Positions 1 to 5,862 of a stretch of DNA of 37,700 bases are shown here, piece after piece (the first letter of the stretch is position 1; every line of letters starts with the position of its first letter). Below the pieces are notes generated by a model that saw nothing but the letters and a program-made list of their open reading frames with translations, made no database searches and was not told the DNA's origin. The stretch spans positions 1-37,700 of the forward strand of contig JANQPY010000018.1 in NCBI GenBank assembly GCA_028285245.1. The letters run 5' to 3'. This DNA is from Gammaproteobacteria bacterium (GTDB taxonomy: Bacteria > Pseudomonadota > Gammaproteobacteria > Steroidobacterales > GCA-2729495). Both the position numbers and the translations under genes were made by a program.

Positions 1-116
1 CTGGGGACTTGATCCCCCTGAAGGGCCCTTGAAGACTACAAGGTTGATAGGCTGGGTGTGGAAGTTCAGTAATGGATGAAGCTAACCAGTACTAATTGCC
101 CGTGCGGCTTGGCCAT
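1..116 (+). rRNA. rrl: 23S ribosomal RNA, 3' end (partial)
   Basis: The first bases match the conserved 3' terminal part of bacterial 23S rRNA, including the stretch reading gctaaccagtactaatt, which corresponds to gctaaccggtactaatg in E. coli. The gene begins outside the window. The end is placed near 116 by alignment with the E. coli terminus (after ggctt plus six bases). It is followed by a spacer of about 90 bases and the 5S gene, the usual order in a bacterial rRNA operon. Confidence 0.95.
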
Positions 117-208
117 ATAAACTCAAGCAACTTGCAGAAGTGCAGTCTTTCTAGCAGTCATTTCCGGCTGCAATCGTCATTACAAGATTCAGGTTGACCA
201 GTTAGCTT

Positions 209-328
209 TGTCTGGCGGCCATAGCGGGCGGGAACCACCCGATCCCATTCCGAACTCGGAAGTGAAAACGTCCAGCGCCGATGGTAGTGTGGGGTCTCCC
301 CATGTGAGAGTAGGTCACCGCCAGGCTT
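209..328 (+). rRNA. rrf: 5S ribosomal RNA
   Basis: This is a complete 120-base 5S rRNA. The 5' strand gtctggcgg pairs with the 3' strand ccgccaggc to close helix I. The internal conserved blocks are present: ccgaactcggaagtgaaa, gccgatggtagtgtgggg and ccccatgtgagagtagg. The ends were set by alignment to E. coli 5S. It lies 92 bases after the 23S end and is followed at once by a strong terminator, so it is the last gene of the rRNA operon; no distal tRNA follows. Confidence 0.95.
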
Positions 329-340
329 TTATTTTCAGAA

Positions 341-377
341 CCCCCGATAGCTTCTCGCTATCGGGGGTTTTGTTTTT
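341..377 (+). terminator. rho-independent terminator of the rRNA operon
   Basis: A perfect 10-bp stem (CCCCCGATAG at 341-350 with CTATCGGGGG at 358-367) and a 7-base loop are followed by a T-rich run at 368-377. It begins 12 bases after the 5S end and is the natural end of rRNA transcription. Confidence 0.92.
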
Positions 378-409
378 GGGGAGACCCCAAATTGTCTATG
401 TGTGGGGTC

Positions 410-447
410 GCTCGGCCATCCGGCCGAGCTATTTCGCTGACGCGAAA
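410..447. repeat. small palindromic element (double hairpin) inside the 5S fragment
   Basis: It holds two adjacent perfect hairpins: GCTCGGCC (410-417) with GGCCGAGC (422-429) around loop ATCC, then TTTCGC (432-437) with GCGAAA (442-447) around loop tgac. It sits exactly between two blocks that are adjacent in an intact 5S gene, as an insertion would. Confidence 0.7.
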
Positions 448-460
448 CCCCATGCGAGAG

Positions 461-512
461 GCCGCTCCGCACATCCATGTGCTCTCGCGGCACTCCTCAC
501 ATCCTGTGAGTC
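461..512. repeat. palindromic bipartite element, copy A
   Basis: It has an outer stem GCCGC (461-465) with GCGGC (487-491), enclosing an inner hairpin GCACAT-cc-ATGTGC (469-482). A second hairpin follows, CTCACA-tcc-TGTGAG (496-510). It is homologous along its length to the element at 732-786, with compensatory changes in the stems. It resembles the ATCC-loop hairpin repeats scattered in many gammaproteobacterial genomes; the family name is not known to me. Confidence 0.7.
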
Positions 513-543
513 GTAGTTCACCGCCAGGCTTTTAATTATAGAG

Positions 544-579
544 ACCCCTGTGGCTCGTCGGCTGCAGGGGTTTCTTTTT
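544..579 (+). terminator. rho-independent terminator behind the 5S fragment
   Basis: ACCCCTG (544-550) pairs with CAGGGGT (565-571), followed by a T-rich run to 579. It stands in the same place relative to the 5S tail as the true terminator at 341-377, but its sequence differs. It may be a second, diverged rRNA terminator or a back-up for the first. Confidence 0.7.
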
Positions 580-602
580 GCGTGGGTAGTTTACGCTGCG
601 GC

Positions 603-633
603 CCGGCGGTGGATTGTTTACCGGCTCCGCCGG
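603..633. other. GC-rich inverted repeat in the gene-free stretch after the second terminator
   Basis: CCGGCGG (603-609) is complementary to CCGCCGG (627-633). A smaller hairpin, CCGGC-tcc-GCCGG, nests at 621-633. Its TCC loop resembles that of the neighbouring palindromic elements. I see no gene in 580-708. Confidence 0.4.
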
Positions 634-708
634 ATGTTCGCACTGTCCCGACTGGTCTGCCGTGACGCCCGGATTGCACGCCATCGAATTCGGTCCCTAA
701 CCTTGGCC

Positions 709-806
709 GAGCGTGGTCACCGCCAGGCTTTGTCGCTCTCGCACATCCATGTGCTCCGCGACACTAGTACATCCATGTACGTCGTATTTTCAGAACCCCC
801 GATAGC
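709..806 (+). pseudogene. second degraded 5S 3' tail plus post-5S spacer
   Basis: Bases 709-730 match the last part of 5S (gagcgtggtcaccgccagg, against gagagtaggtcaccgccagg). After an inserted palindromic element, bases 785-806 are identical for 22 bases to the stretch that directly follows the intact 5S gene at 330-351, including the first arm of its terminator. The unit is therefore a copy of the 5S end and terminator, split by an insertion. Confidence 0.72.
732..786. repeat. palindromic bipartite element, copy B
   Basis: The outer stem GTCGC (732-736) with GCGAC (758-762) encloses GCACAT-cc-ATGTGC (741-754). A second hairpin GTACAT-cc-ATGTAC (767-780) follows. It aligns with the element at 461-512. 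Where bases differ in the outer stem (GTCGC/GCGAC against GCCGC/GCGGC) and in the second hairpin, pairing is kept. That suggests the folded form matters to the element's spread or function. Confidence 0.72.
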
Positions 807-830
807 ATTGCGCTGGCGGGGGTCTTATTT
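796..830 (+). terminator. diverged copy of the rRNA terminator
   Basis: CCCCCGATAGC (796-806) faces GCTGGCGGGGG (812-822) and pairs with one mismatch and one G-T wobble, followed by tcttattt. The left arm is identical to the terminator at 341 and the right arm has drifted. Confidence 0.6.
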
Positions 831-876
831 CTGCGTAGTCGATACTGACGGAGCGAGCCAGACGACTTTCAGCAAT

Positions 877-1473
877 TCATTGCCCTGCCAGCCTGAGTCG
901 TCGCCTTGCGAGCAAGAAAGCTATCGCTGAACCGAAGAGCAGGGCTGCGCCTGGTAGTGGCACGATCGGTCCCGGGGCGACAGAGTCTCTATACGTAAGC
1001 GTCACTCCGCCGATGATGTAATCGTCGGAAATGTCGCCGCCCAGCAAATCAAAACGCGATCCGACAATCCAAGTCTCAATGCTCTCATCAACGCCATTGG
1101 TGTTTGGGTCGAATCTGTCTCCCAGCAGCAGAGTTTCTCCGGCTGTCGATACCGTTAGGTAGGTGTATAGGCCCTCGGCAAACTGAGCGGTTGTTCCAGT
1201 CGCGGTTGCCGGGATTGGCAGGCTGCCTGCCAGATAGTTCGTCTGAAACTCATCTACCAATGGGTTTGGGATCTCAATCTCCGTATCAATGGAAAAGTCC
1301 AGGAACACAGACTGTCCGGGCTGGAAGCCGAACGCCGGGTCGTATCCAGGTAGAGACGGGCCATAGAACCCATAGATGCTGCCCTCGAATCGAAGATATT
1401 CAACGCTGGCCCACGCCGATGAATGTACAGTCATTGCAGCAATTGCAATGACCTCGATGATTTTATGCCTCAA
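877..1473 (-). CDS. exported protein with VPLP-type C-terminal sorting signal
   Basis: This 198-residue protein has no recognised catalytic domain. It starts with a signal peptide (basic RHK, hydrophobic core, likely cleavage after AWA near residue 22). It ends with a tripartite tail at residues 171-198: VPLPGA, a hydrophobic stretch and a basic cluster RRRLR. That is the layout of PEP-CTERM or VPLPA-CTERM sorting signals, which in other bacteria are cut by an exosortase and linked to exopolysaccharide production. The middle is rich in acidic, Gly and Thr residues, as in secreted beta-rich proteins. The start is a TTG with a purine-rich stretch (GGGGATAAAGGA) before it; the next in-frame ATG would cut into the signal peptide. 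It lies 45 bases after the stop of the upstream minus-strand gene, so the two may be co-transcribed. No exosortase is in the window. The function of the mature part is unknown. Confidence 0.7.
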   Translation of the reverse strand: MRHKIIEVIAIAAMTVHSSAWASVEYLRFEGSIYGFYGPSLPGYDPAFGFQPGQSVFLDFSIDTEIEIPNPLVDEFQTNYLAGSLPIPATATGTTAQFAEGLYTYLTVSTAGETLLLGDRFDPNTNGVDESIETWIVGSRFDLLGGDISDDYIIGGVTLTYRDSVAPGPIVPLPGAALLFGSAIAFLLARRRLRLAGQ

Positions 1474-1518
1474 GTCCTTTATCCCCGTGTCTTGTTCTTC
1501 TCGGGTTAGACTGCCTGA

Positions 1519-2271
1519 TCAGTTCACCAGACTAACGGTGATCTCCCCATTGTCCGCCAGCGGAGACACGTCGAGTTTCACGCCCATAATGTCTGCGTAG
1601 GCCATATAGCGAGGAATGGTGTACTTGTTGTGCACTTCTTCGTCCGTCAGGCCTTCGAAAATGCCAACCCGCTGGCTGGCTTCCAGCACCCTGGCAAATG
1701 GCGTCGTGTAGGTGACGCTCGTTGGGCTGTTCCACCGGAGCTGGTCAACCAGCTGAAAAAAGCAGGTGGTTTGCTCGAAGATAGCCTTCAGGGCGAAGTC
1801 TTCGCGTCCGGTGACTTTGATGGCGCTGCCTATGCGTTTCATCATGAATTCGGTGGTCTTCACGTCGTTGTCCACCAGCTCTGCATACATATCGGCGTCG
1901 CGTGCCAGGGACACGGCCGTCAGGTGTAGTTTCACCAGTGCGTCGTTGAACTCATGCTGATAGGAATCATTGTGATTCATTGTCTTCACCGCGGTCAGTA
2001 TGTAACGGCCTAACTCCTCATCGCTGGCCTTCGAGAGATCAAGTTTGCCGTCCAGCTCCTGGACCAGCGCAACGATACCTCGACCAAGCTCCGCTTCCTT
2101 GCCTTCGAGGCCGGTCGTGTGATCGAGACGGTCCTCCATGAAGGCTTCCATTTTCTTTGGGTCCCGCATGGCTTCACGAATCGCTTCATTGTGACCGCCA
2201 GCGACAGCGGCAGAGCTAGTTAGCGCAAGGACCACGGCAGCGGTTATGAAACGGAAGTAAATCTTCTCCAT
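1519..2271 (-). CDS. exported helical protein of unknown function
   Basis: I do not recognise the family of this 250-residue protein. It has a clear signal peptide (MEKIYFRF, then a hydrophobic stretch, likely cleavage after AVA near residue 24). The mature part is rich in charged and helix-favouring residues, starts with a segment dense in Met, Lys and Glu, and has a single Cys near residue 168. It shows no transmembrane segment and no lipobox, so a soluble periplasmic or secreted protein is likely. The ATG start has a good ribosome binding site (GGAGAG six bases upstream). It is followed after 45 bases by the VPLP-tail protein on the same strand, suggesting a two-gene unit. Confidence 0.7.
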   Translation of the reverse strand: MEKIYFRFITAAVVLALTSSAAVAGGHNEAIREAMRDPKKMEAFMEDRLDHTTGLEGKEAELGRGIVALVQELDGKLDLSKASDEELGRYILTAVKTMNHNDSYQHEFNDALVKLHLTAVSLARDADMYAELVDNDVKTTEFMMKRIGSAIKVTGREDFALKAIFEQTTCFFQLVDQLRWNSPTSVTYTTPFARVLEASQRVGIFEGLTDEEVHNKYTIPRYMAYADIMGVKLDVSPLADNGEITVSLVN

Positions 2272-2378
2272 CTGGGACTCTCCATTCTCCGGGCCGGAAT
2301 TCGCATACAGGTGCCGGCCTAAACTGGTAGCTGGGGGTAGGAATTTTCTGAGACTGGAAGATCAGCCATTTTCGCCCC

Positions 2379-2400
2379 AATCGCAAAGCCCATTGCGATT
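2379..2400. other. perfect inverted repeat between divergent genes (possible operator)
   Basis: AATCGCAA (2379-2386) and TTGCGATT (2393-2400) form a perfect 8-bp palindrome with a 6-base spacer. It lies 108 bases upstream of the minus-strand exported-protein gene and about 94 upstream of the plus-strand acetyltransferase. It has no T run, so a terminator is unlikely. An operator is possible but no cognate regulator is seen. Confidence 0.35.
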
Positions 2401-2493
2401 CTGGTCTGCTGGATGGCCGCTGCCGGGCTTCGTGGTGGTGGTGTTCAGAGTGTCCACTTGAGCGTTCGTCTACAATGAAAGCGTCGCCCGGCA

Positions 2494-2997
2494 ATGGCGT
2501 GGCTTGGTGCGCCGCGAAGGGCTTTGGGGGCTGCAACAGCCGTGACTATCGTGGGACCTGACCTGCAGGCGTCAGCCGAGTGCGAACCGATCATTCGCGC
2601 ACTACCCGAGTGGTTTCGCGATGAAACTTCTGTCCGCAACTACATCAATGGCATCGATGCGCAGCCTACGTTCAAGCTCTACGCTGAGGAAGGCCTGGCG
2701 GGGTTCGTGACGCTGAAGTCCCACTATCCGGAAGCCGCGGAGATCGTGATCTTCGCTGTGCATCCAGATCATCGGGGCAGTGGGTTCGGTACCAGGCTGC
2801 TGGATACCGCCGAGGGCTGGCTGCGCAATAGCGGTTGTCGTTACCTCCAGCTCAAGACGCTTTCGGATCAAGCTAGCGATGAATATTTCGCGGCGACGCG
2901 GGCGTTCTACGCGCGTCGTGGCTTCGCATCATTGGAGACGTTGCCGACGCTCTGGAACGAAGCCTACCCTTGCCTCATCATGGTTAAACGGCTGTGA
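2494..2997 (+). CDS. GNAT family N-acetyltransferase
   Basis: Proteins of this family transfer an acetyl group from acetyl-CoA to an amine; the substrate here is unknown. The acetyl-CoA binding motif A is clear at residues 88-105, with RGSGFG at 94-99 (the R/Q-x-x-G-x-G/A pattern). The C-terminal part FYARRGF (about 138-144) matches the motif B region. At 167 residues (ATG start) it is a single-domain GNAT. The ATG at 2494 has no clear ribosome binding site. A GTG at 2542, giving an N-terminus starting TIVGPDL, is at least as plausible because GNAT domains usually begin within a few residues of the start. A -10-like TACAAT lies at 2471-2476 without a good -35. The stop overlaps the start of the next gene, so the two are co-transcribed. 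Confidence 0.85.
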   Translation: MAWLGAPRRALGAATAVTIVGPDLQASAECEPIIRALPEWFRDETSVRNYINGIDAQPTFKLYAEEGLAGFVTLKSHYPEAAEIVIFAVHPDHRGSGFGTRLLDTAEGWLRNSGCRYLQLKTLSDQASDEYFAATRAFYARRGFASLETLPTLWNEAYPCLIMVKRL

Positions 2998-3815
2998 GCG
3001 CCGCTGGCGGAGGTCGCCTGCCGGGCCAGCTTCACAGCGGCCGGTACCAGCCATCCAGCATCGTGTTGGCGGCAAGCTTCGGTGCCAGTCTGCTGTTCAT
3101 GCTGCTGGTGGCGTTGAGCTTGCTCACTGCACAGTTCAATGCAGACCATCAACCTGCGCTTCCATGGTTTCCGATTCCTGTGCTTGCCGTGGTGTTCGCT
3201 GTGGCGTGGTGGTGTGACCGTCGCTGGGAGATAGGCTTGCGCACGCCTTGCAGGGCGCCGATTTCACTGATCGCCGCCTTCGCGATCGCTTCGAACATTG
3301 CTGCGCACGCCGTCTGGGTGTTGGAGAAGGCCTGGAAGGGGGTTACCTATTCAGCCCCATCCGGACCAGACGACGTAACGTTGTTCTTTTCTGTCACGTA
3401 CTGGGTCGCAATTTCTGTTGCCTTGTCTACGTCTTCAGAAGTCTGTTTTCGCGGCATCATGCAGACTCAGTTGTCCCGGCATCTCAGCATTGGCTTGGCG
3501 GTTGCTATCGTCATCACGTTCAACACCTTTGCGCACCCGTGGGAAACCCTGTGGCTCAGGTTCTTTGGTGTGCTGGCGATCCTCGCCGCCTGGGGCTGGC
3601 TGCGGGAGATTGGCGGGTCGCTGCGCGCATGCATCGTGACGCACATCGCTGCCGTGATGATTGGCGACGTGATCTTTTGGCTCACCGGACCGGTCGACTT
3701 TGGCGGTTTCTCCTCTCTGCACAACTCAATCGTGGCGGGCATCGGCTTACTGGCATTGGGGCTGTCAGTGTTTCTGTCTGGCCGTATCGTCAGCTACGCC
3801 AAGCGCCCGGGGTAA
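2994..3815 (+). CDS. CPBP/CAAX-like intramembrane protein with degenerate active site
   Basis: This 273-residue integral membrane protein has about seven or eight hydrophobic segments (for example near residues 24-45, 61-73, 91-108, 132-146, 166-178 and 242-262). The segment SSEVCFRG (147-154) followed by GIMQ resembles motif 1 (EExxxR) of the CPBP/CAAX protease family, but the first Glu is Ser148. Later His residues at 181 (FAHPWETL) and 217 (THIAA) sit where the family's second and third motifs place theirs, though the partner Phe and Asn are not in place. The family includes CAAX-type proteases and protective or scaffold membrane proteins. With this incomplete active site, proteolysis cannot be assumed. 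The GTG start overlaps the acetyltransferase stop (GTGA), so the two genes are translationally coupled. Confidence 0.7.
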   Translation: MSAAGGGRLPGQLHSGRYQPSSIVLAASFGASLLFMLLVALSLLTAQFNADHQPALPWFPIPVLAVVFAVAWWCDRRWEIGLRTPCRAPISLIAAFAIASNIAAHAVWVLEKAWKGVTYSAPSGPDDVTLFFSVTYWVAISVALSTSSEVCFRGIMQTQLSRHLSIGLAVAIVITFNTFAHPWETLWLRFFGVLAILAAWGWLREIGGSLRACIVTHIAAVMIGDVIFWLTGPVDFGGFSSLHNSIVAGIGLLALGLSVFLSGRIVSYAKRPG

Positions 3816-3829
3816 GCTTCGCCCGGCGT

Positions 3830-3847
3830 CGCTGGTCAGCACCAGCG
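3830..3847 (+). other. stem-loop after the CPBP gene
   Basis: CGCTGGT (3830-3836) pairs with ACCAGCG (3841-3847) around a 4-base loop. There is no T run, so it is at best a weak or factor-dependent terminator or a 3'-end protecting hairpin. In the rest of the 322-base gap 3816-4137 I see only the CRP-like site at 4044-4059. Confidence 0.35.
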
Positions 3848-4043
3848 CGCCAGGTCGAAAGAACTGTATGTCAGCGAGCCCGCGCGGTACCGAAGGCTTG
3901 CCGCTACCTGTCCGATTGGCAACGGACGCCCGTGTTTTTGCGCTCGGTGCGCCAGCCGCACAGCGGGTTTGTTGATGATTCCCCGGATTCTCTGCGGCAG
4001 CCGTTCACATAATCGTCGGACTGTTTACTTAAGCCCACGGTAA

Positions 4044-4059
4044 TGTGACCGAGCGCACA
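4044..4059. promoter_or_regulatory. CRP/Vfr-like binding site upstream of the pilus operon
   Basis: TGTGA (4044-4048), six bases, GCACA (4055-4059). This matches the CRP consensus TGTGA-N6-TCACA at nine of ten positions. Its centre is 86 bases before the ATG of the secretin gene. A class II promoter would start near 4093; weak -10-like sequence (gatagttt) lies at 4082-4089. A second, perfect site stands before the major pilin gene. Confidence 0.5.
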
Positions 4060-4137
4060 CCGCCTGTGCGCAAGATTCATCGATAGTTTCGCTTGCCGCC
4101 CCCGGTGTGGGAGGCGTCTGCGCGGAGCTTGTCAAAA

Positions 4138-5862
4138 ATGAGTCTCGAGAAACGGCCCCCGAAACGGGGCAAATCGCTGCATTGCCTGATACTGGGGTTC
4201 GTCAGTCTGGTGCTGGCCAGTTGTGGCCCAGTGCGTCAGTTCGAGCCGGCACCTGAGCATCTGCAGGAAGCCGTCGCGCTAGACCGCGATATCCCGGCGC
4301 CGGTGATCAGCCCCGCACCGCCGCCCCCGCCGGAGCCCGCTGCCCCGATAGAAACCTACTCGGTCGTGGTCACCGACGTCCCGGTACGCGAACTGTTGTT
4401 TACGCTGGCTCGCGACGCACGGGTGAATGTGGACATTCATAGCGACGTCTTTGGCACTGTGACGATGAACGCCATAGATCAGACGCTGCCGCAAATTCTT
4501 GCCCGCATTGCCCGGCAGGTTGACCTGCGTTACAGCCTGGAAGGCAGCAATCTGTTCATCATGCCCGATCTGCCGTACTGGGAGAACTACCGGGTTGACT
4601 ACGTCAACCTGGATCGCGGCAGTGACGGCGAAGTCACGGTTGCCACGGCAATCTCTTCCACGGGCGGTAGCGTGGGGGAAGATGAGGATACCGGCGGTTC
4701 GGACGAAGAAAGCAATGTGTCTCGCACCACCGTTAAGAGCACGTCAACCGCAACTTTCTGGGGTGCGCTGAACGCCAACATTAGCCAGATCATCGAAGCC
4801 GACCCATTACCGGGCCGCGATGATGCGTCAGACGATGGGGCGACGGATGAGGCGTTCGACCCGGTAGTCGTGAATCAGATGGCTGGTGTGGTCAGTGTAT
4901 TCGCCAGCCAGCGTCAGCACCGTCAGGTGCAGGCATATCTGACGGAAGTAGAGGCAAGCGCGAAACGTCAGGTGCTCATTGAGGTGACCATCGCCGAGGT
5001 CGAGCTCAGTGATGTATACCAGACCGGGGTCGACTGGTCCCGTGTTTCCGACGGCAATGGAGCAGGCAGCAACGGCATCTCAGTCCTGCAGACTTTGACT
5101 GGCAATAATCTGGCGCAGCCGCCTCTTATTGCGCTGACCTACAACAATTTTGAGCCCGATGGCAGTGGCTTCTCCACGGCCGTCAGCCTGCTGGAACAGT
5201 TTGGCGACACACGCGTGTTGTCCAGCCCGCGCATCATGGCACTGAACAATCAAACCGCGCTCCTTAAGGTCGTTGATGAGCGCGTCTACTTCTCGCTGGA
5301 GCAGGAGACCGTTGAGGCAACTGTCGCTGGTGGCGCACCCCGCACCATCGTTACCAGCGAGATTCGTACGGTCCCGGTTGGCTTTGTGATGAGTGTTACT
5401 CCCCAGATTAACGGTAACGGGAACGTCAGCATGAACATTCGGCCGACGATCACTCGCATTATCAATTTTGCGATTGACCCGGCGCCACGTGTTCTTGAGT
5501 CGGATTTTGACAATCTGGTGCCAGAGATTCACGTCAACGAAATCGAATCACTCCTGGAAGTCGCCGACGGCCAGACGGTCATTCTCGGCGGCCTGATGCA
5601 GGACGAGGAGATCAACAACACCGACACCGTTCCCGTGCTGTCAAACCTTCCGCTGGTCGGCGACTTGTTCAAGTACCGCAACGATACGGTGCGTAAGACC
5701 GAGCTGGTCATATTTCTTCGCCCCACAGTGATTCGCGGCGCCGGCAGCGGCCAGGCTGTGGCCGCCAACGGCAGTCCGGCGCAGCAGCCGTGGACTGCTG
5801 ACGGGCTGCGGCCGTCGAGTTGGCCCGAGGTCCAGCGTTTGGCGGAGACTGAGTCGCAATGA
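4138..5862 (+). CDS. mshL: MshL/PilQ-like outer-membrane secretin lipoprotein
   Basis: This is the ring-forming outer-membrane channel through which the pilus emerges. Starting at ATG 4138 (GGAG ten bases upstream) the protein has 574 residues. It begins with a lipoprotein signal peptide whose lipobox LASC ends at Cys29; an earlier in-frame TTG at 4093 would spoil this signal. A proline-rich linker (about 52-70) follows. A secretin/STN short domain lies at about 73-150 and an acidic Ser/Gly linker at 160-200. The secretin core runs from about 275 to 535, with VLIEVTIAEVEL (279-290), VPVGFVMSVTPQI (412-424) and the C-terminal signature GQTVILGGLMQ to VIFLRPTVI (478-532). Length and order fit MshL. 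It opens a tightly packed operon and overlaps the next gene by four bases (ATGA). Confidence 0.93.
   Translation: MSLEKRPPKRGKSLHCLILGFVSLVLASCGPVRQFEPAPEHLQEAVALDRDIPAPVISPAPPPPPEPAAPIETYSVVVTDVPVRELLFTLARDARVNVDIHSDVFGTVTMNAIDQTLPQILARIARQVDLRYSLEGSNLFIMPDLPYWENYRVDYVNLDRGSDGEVTVATAISSTGGSVGEDEDTGGSDEESNVSRTTVKSTSTATFWGALNANISQIIEADPLPGRDDASDDGATDEAFDPVVVNQMAGVVSVFASQRQHRQVQAYLTEVEASAKRQVLIEVTIAEVELSDVYQTGVDWSRVSDGNGAGSNGISVLQTLTGNNLAQPPLIALTYNNFEPDGSGFSTAVSLLEQFGDTRVLSSPRIMALNNQTALLKVVDERVYFSLEQETVEATVAGGAPRTIVTSEIRTVPVGFVMSVTPQINGNGNVSMNIRPTITRIINFAIDPAPRVLESDFDNLVPEIHVNEIESLLEVADGQTVILGGLMQDEEINNTDTVPVLSNLPLVGDLFKYRNDTVRKTELVIFLRPTVIRGAGSGQAVAANGSPAQQPWTADGLRPSSWPEVQRLAETESQ

Larger units (their letters stand above)
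399..533 (+). pseudogene. degraded 5S rRNA 3' tail, interrupted by two palindromic insertions
   Basis: Three blocks match consecutive parts of the intact 5S gene upstream: gtgtggggtc (400-409), ccccatgcgagag (448-460) and gtagttcaccgccaggctttt (513-533, ending like the true 5S end). Between them lie two inserts made of short hairpins (410-447 and 461-512). Only the 3' third of a 5S gene is represented, so no functional 5S RNA can come from here. It is followed by its own terminator hairpin. The likely origin is a partial duplication of the rRNA operon end, later invaded by palindromic elements. Confidence 0.75.

Noticed and set aside
208-516. Open frame of 102 codons across the 5S gene and its terminator
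   Set aside because: It lies on the 5S rRNA and runs through a terminator and palindromic elements; its composition is not protein-like.
550-930. Open frame of 126 codons after the second terminator
   Set aside because: It crosses the second 5S fragment, a palindromic element and a terminator, and its end overlaps the VPLP-tail gene on the other strand.
3248-4012. Long plus-strand frame of 254 codons overlapping the CPBP-like gene
   Set aside because: The translation is rich in Arg, Cys and Trp with no membrane pattern, while the other frame gives a coherent membrane protein with a coupled start.
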